A DNA stretch of 32,500 nucleotides from Armadillidium nasatum (GCA_009176605.1 SEYY01023470.1:40001-72500), one strand, 5' to 3'. Positions 1 through 28,146 are shown, numbered from the stretch's first letter. Numbers and translations are program-made. Notes: generated by a model from the letters alone, not told the origin.

Positions 1-1200
1 CTCACCTTATTCATTTTTGTCTTTTCCACCATTCTCCTCAAGACCTTCATCTCTGCTGCCTGTAATCAACTCTCATCTCTTTTTAGCATATTAAAATTGG
101 TGTTAATACACTCTCAAATATCACTTTTTTGACATCTATCCCCATATATTATTTGACAATATCGTATGCAGTATTCCCACTGTTTTGCTGTACTTCTCAA
201 TTCTGGTTTTTATTTCTTGTGAACTTCCTCCCTCTTTTGTAAATATTCCAACCAGATACTTAAAACTCCTTAAATTTTTATTTTTATTTTCTTCTATCAC
301 CACTCTCAGCTCTTCATTCTGTTCTCTCCCCGCAGTAAGAATTTCAGTCTTGCCCACATTCATTTGCAACCCCGAATCCTTTAATATCCCTCAAAACTCA
401 ATATTACCCCTCTCAGCACCTCTCTCTCCTGCCTCCAACATGCTACGTGGTCAGCATATTACATTATATCACCATCTAAATTTTGTATTTCCTGCCTCAC
501 CCTACTGATGACCACGTCCATATATGCTACAAACAAAATGGGAGACAAAACGCTACCCTGCTTGACTCCAGTCATGACATCAAACCACTCCTTATTCTCA
601 TAACCGGTTCTCACAATACACCTACAAACACTATGCATACTTTCCACCGCTCTTTTTAATCCATAATTCACGCCATATTCTCTCTTCAATAAGCTCAACA
701 ACTTCCTCCTTGGTGACGAGTCAAAGGCCTTCCTTAATTCAATGAATGCTATATGTATCACTTTGTTGTACTCCCACCTTTTTCCTACTGTCATTCTCAA
801 TGCAAACATTAAATCCGTTGCACTTCTGTTCTTCCTGTAGCCATACTGTTCATCTCCAAGATTTCTCTCTATTTTTTTTCTTTCAATGTTCTTCCCAATA
901 TTCTCTCGTATATTTTACTATGTTTTCTATCATGTATATTGCCCTATAGTTTCCCCAATTTCCTGAATCCCCTTTGCCTTTATAGAATGAGACAATTATT
1001 GATATGCCCCTTCTCTCTGGCCTCTGTCCCTCTCTGTAACACTTATTGATTTAGTTGGAGAATTATTTCCTTTAACATATCACCGTCCCTCTTTATTAAT
1101 TTCACGTACACACCATCTTCTCCCGGAGACTTTCCATCCTTCATCTTCCTCAGCGCCTCCTCATATTCTTTGCTCGTAAAATCTTATATCTCTTCATACA

Positions 1201-1244
1201 CCTCCTCCTCCTCCTCCTCCTCCTCCTCCTCCTCCTCCTCCTCC
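1201..1244 (-). repeat. (CTC)n trinucleotide tract inside the LINE
   Basis: About 15 uninterrupted CTC/GAG units lie between the linker and the reverse transcriptase of the minus-strand LINE. Read in the element's sense, they encode a run of about 15 glutamates in an otherwise charged region. Confidence 0.9.
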
Positions 1245-2131
1245 CCTCGTCCTGCTCTTCCACATTTAAAATTTCTCTGTAATATTCGGTCCACCTGGAA
1301 TTTGTTTACTGGTTGCACCTGCACCTCACTAAACTTGTCCTTCACACTCCCCAAGTTATTTTTCATCCTTCTAAATTACTTTTCCATATTAAAACCTCTT
1401 TGCCTCCTTTCTTTGCACCTTCTGTCACTACCCCCGCAATCCGACGCGCTGATTTTGCTCTTCTTATAATCAGCTCCGCCTCATTTCTTGCCTTCGCATA
1501 TCTAACTATTGATTGTATTGTTCTTTTTTTTAACCATTTTCTCATCATCTGTGTTTTCAGTTTCACAGCCTCTTTCACCTCTTCATTCCACCATGGTGTA
1601 TGTCTCCTTCTCGCTCCTCCAATCCACCTCTTCCCCAGTGTCTCCTCTGCCACTCACAATAAACCTTACCTCAACTCCTCAAATTCCTCCTATACCTACA
1701 CAACATCCAAGTATTCATCCATCTTTACTTTTCTTATTCCTTTAGCTTGTCTCTTTTAATCACTCTTATTTTTTCCTTTTACCTTCACTTTCTCCAATCT
1801 TATTTTCAAATCTGAGACCAGCAACCTTTGATCAGAGTCTAGAGAGTCTCCCGGAGTCACCTTTATATCTTGTATTATTCTTCTATCCGATACTATAAAA
1901 TAATCAAATACTGACTTCTGGTCAAATGCTCCTGTCATATTGTTCCATCTATACCTCCACCTCCTACTCCTCCTCCGCGTCAATCCTCTCTTCTAAATTC
2001 TCCATAAACAACCTTTTCTTCTCTTCTTCGTGCTCTTGTTGTAGCTCGTATACCTGATATATTTGATACTTCCTACCTTTTAAATTTAAAGTGACCATTA
2101 TCATTTTCATTTATGTCCTGTACTTCCTGTA

Positions 2132-2199
2132 GGAAAGGCGATATGTTCGGTCTCAAAATGAGACCTACTCCATTTTGGGGGCGAACCTATTGCCTTTCC
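2132..2199. repeat. Hairpin-forming inverted repeat at the LINE 5' break
   Basis: The 18-bp arms at 2132-2149 and 2182-2199 pair at 16 of 18 positions. A smaller perfect palindrome (GGTCTCAAAATGAGACC, 2149-2165) lies between them. The block overlaps the last recognisable endonuclease codons of the LINE. Confidence 0.6.
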
Positions 2200-3544
<1,345 letters not shown>

Positions 3545-3627
3545 TGTAATGCAGCAGTAAGCCTGTATCCCACGGCAACGTTCCATCAATCAGTTATGAT
3601 AAGTCGAACTAAGTACGGTAGAAAACT

Positions 3628-3628
3628 A

Positions 3629-3694
<66 letters not shown>
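3628..3694. repeat. (AAT)n microsatellite in repeat copy A
   Basis: About 22 units directly after the TTATGATAAGTCGAA core, at the position where the short MITEs carry only AATAATAAT. Confidence 0.95.
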
Positions 3695-3695
<1 letters not shown>

Positions 3696-3940
3696 GGCAT
3701 AAGTGAAATGAAAGCTAAATAATACAAATTTCAAAAATTTTCATTGATATATCGATATTTCCATCCATATGTCAAAGGTTGTATTACATTGCAGAAAAAT
3801 AACAGAACAGTCGGAGGACAAATATGGCAACCTGGTATTCAATTGGTTTTGCTATTTTTGTACAAACAAAGGCCAGTCGAAGAACAGTCGCTTTACCATG
3901 TGGAGTATAAATGTTTTATTTTCATTTTTTTTTTATTTTT

Positions 3941-4113
3941 CTTTTTATTATGTATTCATATTGCTCTTCCGTAAAAGAAAATTATGTGTAGAATGCATTT
4001 TAACATTTTGATCTCATATTTTCAGCATAGTGAAAAATAAAGATGTTCCTGCCAGTTCGAATTATTATCTACCTTTCTTTCACGGAAGAGTAATATAAAT
4101 ACATAATAAAAAG
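3941..4113. repeat. Long foldback hairpin
   Basis: Arms 3941-3977 and 4077-4113 are reverse complements at 34 of 37 positions, separated by about 99 bp. Copy B at 5527-5563 has only the left arm. Confidence 0.8.
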
Positions 4114-4334
4114 AAAACCCCACCAAAAAATAATAATAAAAAAAAAAACTATTTATCTGCAAAAACGAAATCAACTGTCTTGTAAACTGTCCTATTCTTT
4201 CGTTTCAAAAAATTATCTAGCACCAACAACCATGTAATGGTATATACCACTCCGTTTTCTATATTTAAAAGAGAAAATGGAATTAAACTACGAACTAAAG
4301 TAAAAGAGAAAATGGAATTAAACAATGAACTAAA

Positions 4335-5087
<753 letters not shown>

Positions 5088-5170
5088 AGTTAGGCCTGTA
5101 TCATACGGCAAACTTCGGTGGTTCAGTTTATGATAAGTTGAAGTAAGTAAAGAAAGCTAAATAATAATAA

Positions 5171-5254
<84 letters not shown>

Positions 5255-5660
5255 GGCGTAAATGAATAAAAGCTAAATAATAATACAAATGTCAAAAAAA
5301 TTTGCATTGATATATCGATGTTTTGATATATCTATATTTCTATATATCGAAGGTTGTATTACAGTATATTGCAGAAAAATAACAGAACTGTCGAAGGACA
5401 AATATGGCAACTTGGTATTCAATTGGTTTTCCTATTTTTGTACAAACGAAGGCCAGTTGAAGAACAGTTGTTTAGCCTTTCGCAGTAAAAATATCAGTTT
5501 TTTTCTTTTTTTTAATACTTTTTCTTTTTATTGTGTATTTATATTACTCTTCCGTGAAAGAATATTATGTGTAGGATGTGTTTAAACATATTTTGACTTT
5601 CATATTTTCAATATAGTGAAAAATAGAGAAGTTCGTGCCAGATCGAATTATTACCAAAAC
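5088..5660. repeat. Longer interspersed repeat, copy B
   Basis: Colinear with 3543-4060. It carries the same CGGCAA and TATGATAAGT landmarks, an expanded (AAT)n tract, and the segment with CAAATATGGCAAC. It ends near the GTTCGTGCCAGATCGAATT segment, matched in copy A at about 4045. Divergence from copy A is modest and includes indels that break any reading frame, so it is not a conserved coding exon. Confidence 0.7.
5161..5254. repeat. (AAT)n microsatellite in repeat copy B
   Basis: About 30 units, with two short breaks, at the same internal position as the 3628-3694 tract. Confidence 0.95.
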
Positions 5661-6393
5661 ACTACTTACTAATTTTTTTATTTTTTGATATTGTTTAAAG
5701 AAGGGACTGGGCAACAACTTTTTTTTAATACATTATTAAATGCTATTTATTTTGGGATTTTTGAAATTTGGTCAAAAATGGATTTTTTTGAGAAGCTATA
5801 TCTCGAAATCAACAAATCACATTGAATAAAGTATAGAGAGGAACTTGTAGCCCCATCCTTCCTCTATACACCCACAAAAAATAAGAAATGTTATAGTTAC
5901 ATAGGAACATAGGAAAATAGAGACAGTTAGAAGCCAAAAGGGCCTTGTTGTAGTTTTTAAAATTTTTTTTGTCTGAAAAGGTGGATTTTTTTTTATAGTT
6001 GGTCAATTTAGGGCTTAAAACTTTTTTCTATTAATCTGGGAACAAAAGTCTGTTAGAAGCTTTTGTAACCCATAGGATTCCAAATATGCAGTCCAAAATT
6101 CAGGTTATTACAAAAAGTAGTTTGGCACCACCATTCATTTGAAAAAGGGTCAAATTTCCCCCCGAAATTTTTTTTAATCATTATAGGCAGAAAAGCACTA
6201 GAAATGGACTTTTTCACCAGGAAAAAGGCTACATACACTGAAAATTTCAGGAGAATCGGCTAGAAAGTAAAAAAAAAAATTTGAAATAATAATTGCCATT
6301 TTAACAACAGCAGGCAAACCTCAGTTTTCCCTGATTTTTACCCAGGGTTGTGGTCAGTAAAAATGGCCAGGGTTTGCCTGGGTGCCAGTCTGT

Positions 6394-6491
<98 letters not shown>

Positions 6492-7242
6492 GGACTGACT
6501 GGGGCAGGTGCCTAAAATTTGCAAAGAGGTCAATAGCACTGAAATTTTAGGTTAAGAAAATTAGATATAAAGTTAATTAAGGTTTATTTAATTAAAGGAA
6601 GGAGTAGAATAGCTGACATTTACTTAAATTAATGATTATATGCATTTTCTCATAAAACAATTTCAGAAAATTACAGATTTTGTATAATAGTTTTAAAAAA
6701 AAGTACAAAAAATTTATTTTTTTTTTTCTGATTCACAATAGTGATTAAACAGGTTTACCTAGGTAAAACCCTAAGGTAAAGTTTGGAAAAATGTAAGATA
6801 TAAAATTATCAATATAACCTGTATTTATGCATATCATTGTTATTTTTCAAACATATCATTTAACTACACTATTTCAAAATTATTATCTTGTTTATTTAAG
6901 TCAATTAGGCTAAAAGATCAGCTTCAGCAGTATGAGGGTACTTTACAATGTTTCAGGATAGGCCCGAAATAGCTAATTGTAACATCTGCAGTCAGTAAAT
7001 TAGAAGAGGATCTCCGGGTGCCCCAAGTAAAAAATTTTTCACCAAATCTTTGAGGGCATCGAAATTCAAAACGCAAAGATGAACATTCGCTAGCAGAAAA
7101 GGAGCAGTCAAAAGAAAGGAAAAATATTTGAAAAACAAGAAAAAATCTTAATTTTCTTATATTTTGTTTGAAATTTTTTTTTATATTATTTAAGTGATTA
7201 AGCTGAAATTTTCAGGGTATATGCATTTTTCCTGAAGTTCTA
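5661..7242. other. Unassigned, possibly repeat-derived stretch
   Basis: No exon or protein family is recognised; frames are short and full of stops. Two features hint at a mobile origin: phrases of the type CTGAAATTTTCAG recur (6238, 6538, 7203), and GGACTG/CAGTCC motifs occur near 5706 and in inverted orientation on either side of the TA array at 6396-6488. No convincing terminal inverted repeat was found. Confidence 0.4.
6396..6488. repeat. (TA)n array
   Basis: About 93 bp of pure TA. It is flanked by near-complementary sequences: CCAGTCTGTCC on the left and GGACTGACTGG on the right. Confidence 0.95.

Positions 7243-7314
<72 letters not shown>
7243..7314. repeat. (TA)n array
   Basis: About 72 bp with one TT break. 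It borders MITE copy 2 on its left. Confidence 0.95.
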
Positions 7315-7893
<579 letters not shown>

Positions 7894-7916
7894 TCCATTC
7901 TAGGTAAGATATAAAA

Positions 7917-8282
7917 ATGAAAAACCATTCAGATACTGAAATTAGTAATAACTTCAGCTCCCTCCACAAGGAAGAGGAAAGCTCTAAAACTGAGTTAAAT
8001 AATATTGATTCGCAAAACTCAATAGAAAGTGAGACGCAAGAATCAGAACAAGATATTAGAGCTAAAATGAGAACAAGATTTTTATGGTCCTGTGCAGGTT
8101 TAAATGGAAAAAAAGTTTCTGTTTCAATGTTTGAAAACATTACAGTTAAAGGAATATGCAGAGGATTTGATAAAGATATTCAGCATATGCATCTGCAAGA
8201 TATGGAAACTCCCTTTGCTAAATACTCTTATGGTACTATAAGACTTCCGGATTGTATTTCCTTGGATTTCAAAATTGAGTAA
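7917..8282 (+). CDS. GEMIN7: Gemin7-like SMN-complex subunit
   Basis: A 121-residue protein. In animals Gemin7 pairs with Gemin6 in an Sm-fold heterodimer within the SMN complex, which loads Sm rings onto spliceosomal snRNAs in the cytoplasm. Residues 1-45 are polar and acidic (Ser/Glu/Asn-rich), as expected for the poorly conserved N-terminus. Residues about 46-121 carry the Sm-like fold, with the landmarks [17 protein letters not shown], a short beta core ([17 protein letters not shown]), then MHLQDMETP and a final [10 protein letters not shown] strand. These match the family pattern of ERYL..., TLHE..., LQTPIG and DIISYTF. Family length is about 130. The ATG is the first after an in-frame TAA at 7906. 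AG acceptor-like CCATTCTAG lies at 7896-7904 and CAG/GTAATT just after the stop (8291-8299), so the whole CDS may be one internal exon. It converges on NDUFV1. Confidence 0.85.
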   Translation: MKNHSDTEISNNFSSLHKEEESSKTELNNIDSQNSIESETQESEQDIRAKMRTRFLWSCAGLNGKKVSVSMFENITVKGICRGFDKDIQHMHLQDMETPFAKYSYGTIRLPDCISLDFKIE

Positions 8283-8304
8283 ACCGAAACAGGTAATTTT
8301 TATA

Positions 8305-8582
<278 letters not shown>

Positions 8583-8596
8583 CCTTTCATATGTAA

Positions 8597-8602
8597 AATA
8601 AA
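8597..8602 (+). promoter_or_regulatory. Probable Gemin7 polyadenylation signal AATAAA
   Basis: First canonical AATAAA on the plus strand after the Gemin7 stop, about 315 bp downstream and just past the long TA array. A T-rich stretch follows at 8637-8760. Confidence 0.5.
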
Positions 8603-9329
8603 GCTACTACTGAATTCTTTGCCCAGAGTGTTCATTCCTTTGTATAGCAGTACAAAACTTTGTAAATAAGGTTAAATGATGAAAATTTTATTTTCCATAA
8701 ATTTGTTTCATTTTGTTTTAAATTCCATTATATAATTAGTTTTCAATTATTTTTTTTTTTTATGTAGGTTTGTTTTTCATCATTGCATTGCACACAAGCT
8801 CAGAAATGAATTTAATAGAAAAATAGTGCTTGAAATAATAATTTATTTAGAAAAGTAAAAAATGTTTCACTATAATATCAATACGAATAATAATTTTTAG
8901 TTGACGTTATCATAGAAATTTTCAACATTTTTTTTTTTTAGGAAAACCAGTAATTTTTCTGAGTTTGATATTTTCTTTATTATAAATAATAGCCTTCAGG
9001 ACTTAGCTGATGTTTTAAATTTAATTTGACATTTACATAGAAGTCCCTGTTACAAAAATTGTACAGTTGTTAGTTCTGAGAATTAAAACTACTGCTTCCT
9101 TTTGATGTAAATTAGTTTATGAGTTCTTTTCTACGAATTTTAATAACCAACTTCATAATCTGATGGTTGGGACTATGAATCTGTACTATGAAAAATAACA
9201 CTTAACAGTTTTAAATTTATATCGAAAATTTGATTAGGAGTACTCACTACGCCATATAATTGTTTAATAAGCCTACTGTACATTAATCCTCAGCTTGATT
9301 TTCAGTAATATCTCTCTCTCTCTCTCTAT
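8603..9329. other. AT-rich intergenic stretch
   Basis: Nothing recognised apart from poly-T runs and a short (TC)n run at 9311-9327 just before the hAT MITE. Confidence 0.5.
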
Positions 9330-9913
9330 TAGAGATGTACCGATAGTATCGGTATCGGCCATTTTTGGGGGTATCGGTATTGGTTAATATAGCCGATACT
9401 CCGATACTTTGAATTCCACTACTAAGTGATGTCTTTACCTTAAAGGATATATTATGTCATGTGTGAATAATAGCGTTTTTTATATTTTCTCTTTTCTGCT
9501 GATTATTTGAGGTATTTTTTTCTTTATATTGTAGCTAGTTAAAGAATCCTCTTGTAAATTGTAATCATGTTAAAACATAAAAGCGAGTAGCTAAACTTTG
9601 TTAATACTTACTGGAAAATGAAAATGGAATATTTTTTGAATAAACAAACATAAAAAAGTTATTAGTATTATATTTACATTTATTATTCCTAAAAGATAAT
9701 ATTTTAATTTATAAAATATACTTGGGCACAACCAAATATGAAATACATGACTAAGTATTGGTTGTACATTGAATGCAATCCTCAGTTGCCTAGCAGTACA
9801 CAAATTTTCTATCTTATTACTGTGTATTTCTTATAATAATTAAAGTATCGGTATCGGTACCTTAAAAAATAGAGTATCGTATCCGCCTCTTTACTGGTAT
9901 CGGTACATCTCTA
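9330..9913. mobile_element. hAT-type MITE (non-autonomous)
   Basis: The left end TAGAGATGTACCGATA is exactly mirrored by the right end TATCGGTACATCTCTA, giving a perfect 16-bp terminal inverted repeat. TATCGG subterminal motifs are repeated inside both ends (GTATCGGTATCGG left, AGTATCGGTATCGGTACC right). The TAGAG start and short subterminal repeats are typical of hAT elements, and the ends resemble those of the larger hAT at 27998-30525 (TAGAGGTGGACCGGATA). The 584-bp interior has no transposase frame. Left flank CTCTCTAT and right flank ATATATAT do not form a clear 8-bp duplication; both lie in microsatellites that can drift. Confidence 0.85.
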
Positions 9914-11282
9914 ATATATATATATATTCCCACCAGTACATCTTTCTTTCATTAATGTCCATGTATCATCTGTATTTTTTATTTTTTGATGTTCAAATTT
10001 TCTATTAGCTTCATAACTTTCAACTACTAGTTAGGTGTTTCTTTTAACCTTTTGATATATTTACTGGGGAGAAGCCATCATATTTTATAATTCATGGACA
10101 TACTGTGTCACGTGTTTTTAACATTTTCAGTTATTAATTCAAAGGGAGGTGGGAGCAGATTCAACGAACCAAATTTTAAGTTTTCCACTGTGAAAAATAT
10201 ATAATAATAATAAAGTCTCTGATCAAATATTTAATATGTAGTTGTCAATTGTTACGAGTTCAAATAAAAATACCTTTATGAACTTTACGTAAATTTAACA
10301 TAGTTTCAACTTCTGACACTAAAAAATCATCATATTGTCAAATGGCTACTATAATGTTTTCTGCTTGAAATGATCGATACTTGTACAACTGCTGAGTTTA
10401 TACTAAATCACTTGTCACTTCTAGTTACTAGAGTTTGTCTTTGAAAGTTATTTAAATGTCTTAGCCTTATTATAAATTATAATTATAAATTAGTCAAACC
10501 CTCATATTGTATGAATTTACCTCGAGCATAGCCCGATTTATTTTTGTGCTTGAAACTTTTTTTTTTGTGAAAATGAAAAATAATTCTCTATTCGTACCCA
10601 AATGAAAATCAATTTATAATTACAAATGTCCATTTTTGTAATTATCTCAGTAAAAATATTAATTTTAACAAATTGACAAAAAATGAAATGACTTTGATCC
10701 GACTTCATTTTCCGTAGATGGATACATATTAGCTTGGGCACTAGGATAATTTTCTATTTATAAAAACTTATTTCCACAAATTTGATCAGAAAGAACATTG
10801 TTCCAATTTAGCTAATGTTAGGGAAGCTTTTGAAGAGAATTCGATCTATCAGTTTTCTTACCCTTGTTCTTTCAGCTCACAAGATTTGGGGTTTAACTGG
10901 TATTAAAAATTTCTTCATTAATGTATGAAACAATTTAAGGTTAACCACCTTAGCACGAAACCAAGGCAAGAAAATAAGTTACATTTTTTATTAGAAACTT
11001 CAAAAGAAAACCAAAGTACTGAGGTGAAATTCAAAGTTATTAGTCGTTTATATAATTGCTTTTCTTAGTTTTTAGATATTAGTATCTCTGGAAGCAAGTA
11101 TTTTGAAAGTACAGTATGCATTTGGAATTGGATATTGAATGGGCTGGAGCCAAAGATTTTTAAGTAATGCTGGAAATTGTAAAATGCCTTAAACATTCAC
11201 TAGTTTAAGTTTAAAAAAAAAAAAAACTATAAAAATTTTCTTTATAGAGGAAAATGATTAAGTAAACTAAATATAAAGTATG
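9914..11282. other. Intergenic stretch between converging genes
   Basis: Read on both strands; only short frames without motifs were seen. It contains the far 3' flank of NDUFV1. No repeat structure beyond a short TA run at 9914-9926 and homopolymers. Confidence 0.5.
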
Positions 11283-11288
11283 TTTATT
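11283..11288 (-). promoter_or_regulatory. Probable NDUFV1 polyadenylation signal AATAAA
   Basis: AATAAA on the minus strand about 140 bp past the NDUFV1 stop codon, a usual 3' UTR distance. Other weaker AT-rich variants lie nearby. Confidence 0.45.
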
Positions 11289-11427
11289 AATTTTTAAATA
11301 AAATCTATACAGAGGTTAAATTATTTACACTAAAACCACAAAATGTTTTCATTACTTTTAAATAACTAAATTATTTACAATCTAAAACCACTGCAAATGT
11401 TTGCGTTTTATCATTAGTTAGTACACA

Positions 11428-24219
<12,792 letters not shown>

Positions 24220-24441
24220 TTCTCTAAGAGAATCAACTTAAATGTACAATAAATATTAACAGCAAGTCCTGTAAAATAATATTAGGCATAAAATAACATT
24301 AAAAAATTTGTCAATATATATTTTGAGTTTTTACCATTGAAAACATTAAAAATTTGTACAATAAAAAGAAAAATTACAAAACCTACATCACAGTATATAA
24401 TAATGAACAGTTGTGAAAAGTAAAAGAATGGTAAAAGTAAC

Positions 24442-24453
24442 CCGGGTACCCGG
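24442..24453. promoter_or_regulatory. CCGGGTACCCGG palindrome
   Basis: A perfect 12-bp GC-rich palindrome in strongly AT-rich surroundings, about 225 bp upstream of the putative NDUFV1 start codon. A half-CRE TGACGT follows at 24476-24481. Function unknown. Confidence 0.35.
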
Positions 24454-24648
24454 CTGTGGATTTATTTATACATGGTGACGTATCTACACTACAGCGTAGA
24501 AAGAAAGCTTTGTTAAAAAATTTATTTTAGATAATTATTAGATTGAATATAATAAATATTAAGAAAGAAACAGGTATATATTTTTAGAAAAATGAATATT
24601 TTGTCAAAGATGTAGAAATTTCAATAATATTCAATTTTCTTATTACCC

Positions 24649-24656
24649 TGACGTCA
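24649..24656. promoter_or_regulatory. Perfect CRE palindrome TGACGTCA
   Basis: A consensus CREB/ATF site about 430 bp upstream of the putative NDUFV1 ATG on the minus strand. A CREB link to respiratory-gene promoters is known in animals; its use here is inference and depends on exon 1 being correct. Confidence 0.35.
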
Positions 24657-24820
24657 CTGCATTTACTACTTTTTCTTCTTTTTGAAATGAGACATTTCAT
24701 GAATTTATAAACTTTTAAAAGACTAGTTTTAATTAATATACTGAGTCTCATCTTGTTTCTTCTTGAGCATTATTATGGTAAAATTACTTCGCCACCGGGA
24801 ATAACAATAATATTGCAATT

Positions 24821-25137
<317 letters not shown>

Positions 25138-25365
25138 ACGGACGTTGTGTGCTTTAAGGAAACAGATTTTTATTTTTTATTTTTTTATTTTGAGGTTGTT
25201 GCTCATTGAAAAGTATGTGTCATTTCAGTGTCTGATTTTCATTTTATCACCAGCACTCACGAGGTCGGGGGGTACAGAGGCAGAGCCCCACGTAGACACA
25301 TAATCGTATGCCATGCATTTACGTTTTTCACTGTAGTACTGCAATAATATTACCTTTATTTAGAA

Positions 25366-25985
25366 ATATACTGACTTTGAAGGTAATAAACATTTAGAGT
25401 AAGAAAATGAGAATAGGTTGGTCAAATGACCAAAGCCCTATCCAACGAAAGTTACTATTTATTGAAGTTACAACTTTATGGCCAAAAAGTTTTCATAATT
25501 TGGTTTAATCTTTTTACAAACCTAATGACATATTTTTTGACCTTCGAGAAAAACGTACCCACTTGTAGAACAAGAAAAGAACAAGAAATTGTTCAATTAT
25601 TCAAAGCCCTATCAGACGAAAGTTCCTCTTTTTAGCAGTTGCAGTGTTATAGTGAAAAAGAATTAAATATTTGGTTTCCACTTTTTCCATATTTTAGAAC
25701 CTTCCAGGAAAAACGTACCAACTTTCAAGGTAACCATCATTTAAAACAAGAAAATTAGAAATGGTGGGTTAAATGATCAAAGCCCTATCAAAAGAAGTTC
25801 CTATTTATAACGGTTGCAATAATATATGAAAAGAGATTTAAAAATTAAGCTTTCACTTTTTCAATATTTCATGAACTATTATGGAACCTTCTTGGAAAAG
25901 CGTACCAACTTTGGAGCTTCGAATCTTTTAGAACAACAAAAGCAGAATAAATTAGTCAAATGACAAAGAGCCACCAGGTGGAGAT
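25366..25985. repeat. Diverged ~175-bp tandem repeat, about 3.5 units
   Basis: The phrase CAAAGCCCTATC (last copy degraded to CAAAGAGCCACC) recurs at 25431, 25602, 25778 and 25964, giving periods of 171, 176 and 186 bp. Between them AAAAACGTACCAACTTT-like and GTTGCAAT-like phrases recur in fixed order. Frames are not conserved. The array stops where the 38-bp minisatellite begins. Confidence 0.8.
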
Positions 25986-26000
25986 TCATATTTATAATAG

Positions 26001-26491
26001 TTAATTAATGTCATTAGAGTTTTCTGTCCTCAAATAGGGCAAGTAATAGGGTAATTAATTTTCCCTTTTCAAATGGGGTAATTAATACCCGTAGAGTTTT
26101 CACTACTCAAGTAAGGTAACTAATACTCCTAGAGTTTTCAATCCTCAAATAAGGTAATTAATACCCGTAGAGTTTTCCTCCACAAATAGGGTAATTTAGT
26201 ACCCGTAGAGTTTTCTCATCTCACATAAGGCAATTAATTACGGTAGAATTTTCCCTCCTCAAATAAAGTAATTAATACACGTAGAGTTTCCCCCCCTCAA
26301 ATAGGGTAATTAATACCCGCAGAGTTTTCCCTCCTCAAATAAAATAACTAATCCCCATAGAGTTTTCCTTCCTCAAATATTGTAATTATTACCTATAGAG
26401 TTTTCCCTCCTCAAATAGGGTAATTAATACCCATAGAATTTCCCCTCCGCAAATAGGGTAATTAATACCCGTAGAATTTTCATTCTCAAAG
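26001..26491. repeat. 38-bp minisatellite, about 13 units
   Basis: The consensus starts TAATTAATACCCGTAGAG and continues TTTTCCCTCCTCAAATAGGG. Units vary by a few substitutions and 1-10 bp indels. It is purely tandem with no unique spacers, and units carry stops in all frames. Confidence 0.9.
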
Positions 26492-26630
26492 TATATAAGT
26501 GACTTAAGGAAATATACTAATATCTGTTAAAGTTAGCAGCATCAATGCTGTCTTAACCTACTAGTACAATAAAAATAAAAACTAAGAAACATTAATAATG
26601 AAAATAAAATAACAATAATAATTTTGAAAA

Positions 26631-26631
26631 C

Positions 26632-26691
<60 letters not shown>
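26631..26691. repeat. (AAT)n microsatellite
   Basis: About 20 units, separated from the next tract by a mixed AAT/ATT/ACT patch. Confidence 0.95.
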
Positions 26692-26750
26692 CAAATAATC
26701 AAAATAATAATATTATTATTACTACAACTACTACTACTACTAATACTAAT

Positions 26751-26751
<1 letters not shown>

Positions 26752-26822
<71 letters not shown>
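26752..26822. repeat. (AAT)n microsatellite
   Basis: About 23 units following a short (CTA)n patch at 26721-26742. Confidence 0.95.
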
Positions 26823-27160
26823 TTAGATTCCTAGCACAGAAGAGCCACATTTGATTTCTAATTGGTACAAATAAATTGAAGCTATATAAAAAGGGAAATA
26901 GCAAAGGCATTAATTAAAGCAAACAATGAATTAAGACATCTTTTGCATAATCAATCCACGAAACGCCTGATTTTTTTTAACCATAAAAAGACTTACTTAT
27001 CAATGTATACGTCATAGATTACGTAATTTATATGTGTTTAACGAGAGAACGACATATCGCTATACTGATAGACCAAACTTCAATTTAGACTGTGAAATTA
27101 GTAAAAGAAAAGAAATTTTTGTCCTATTACTGCAAAACTTAATGTTTATTAATTTATACA

Positions 27161-28001
<841 letters not shown>

Positions 28002-28146
28002 GGTGGACCGGATATCCGCATCCGCATCCGCAACTGCGGATATCCGCATCCGCGGATATCCGCAATTGGATATCCGCAACCGCATCCACATCCGCGGATA
28101 GTAAAAATTTACGTATCATGCAATCGATAAAAACTTTCAAAGGCAA

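Larger units (their letters stand above)
1..2199 (-). pseudogene. Decayed non-LTR retrotransposon (LINE), endonuclease to reverse transcriptase
   Basis: On the minus strand, broken reading frames run in LINE order. The C-terminal part of an AP-like endonuclease lies at about 2190-1756 (GVGLILRPNI, TGAFDQKSVFDYFIVSDRR, then SDQRLLVSDLKIRL). A basic linker at 1653-1363 reads WWNEEVKEAVK. Reverse transcriptase at about 1140-440 shows KSPGEDGV, FYKGKGDSGNWGNYRAI, YGYRKNRSATDLM, ELRKAFDS and GVKQGSVLSPILF. A post-RT segment at 369-136 reads SFKYLVGIFTKEGGS. The copy is dead: there are many stops and frame changes, the first catalytic Asp region reads FIELRKAFD instead of F-x-D, and the YADD box reads YADH. 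The 5' part of the endonuclease is missing beyond about 2199, and the 3' end lies outside the window. Motif style suggests an RTE/Jockey-like clade, but the clade is not settled. Confidence 0.85.

Noticed and set aside
26001..26491. CRISPR-like array
   Set aside because: Units are directly tandem, with no unique spacers and no cas genes, in an intron-bearing eukaryotic genome.
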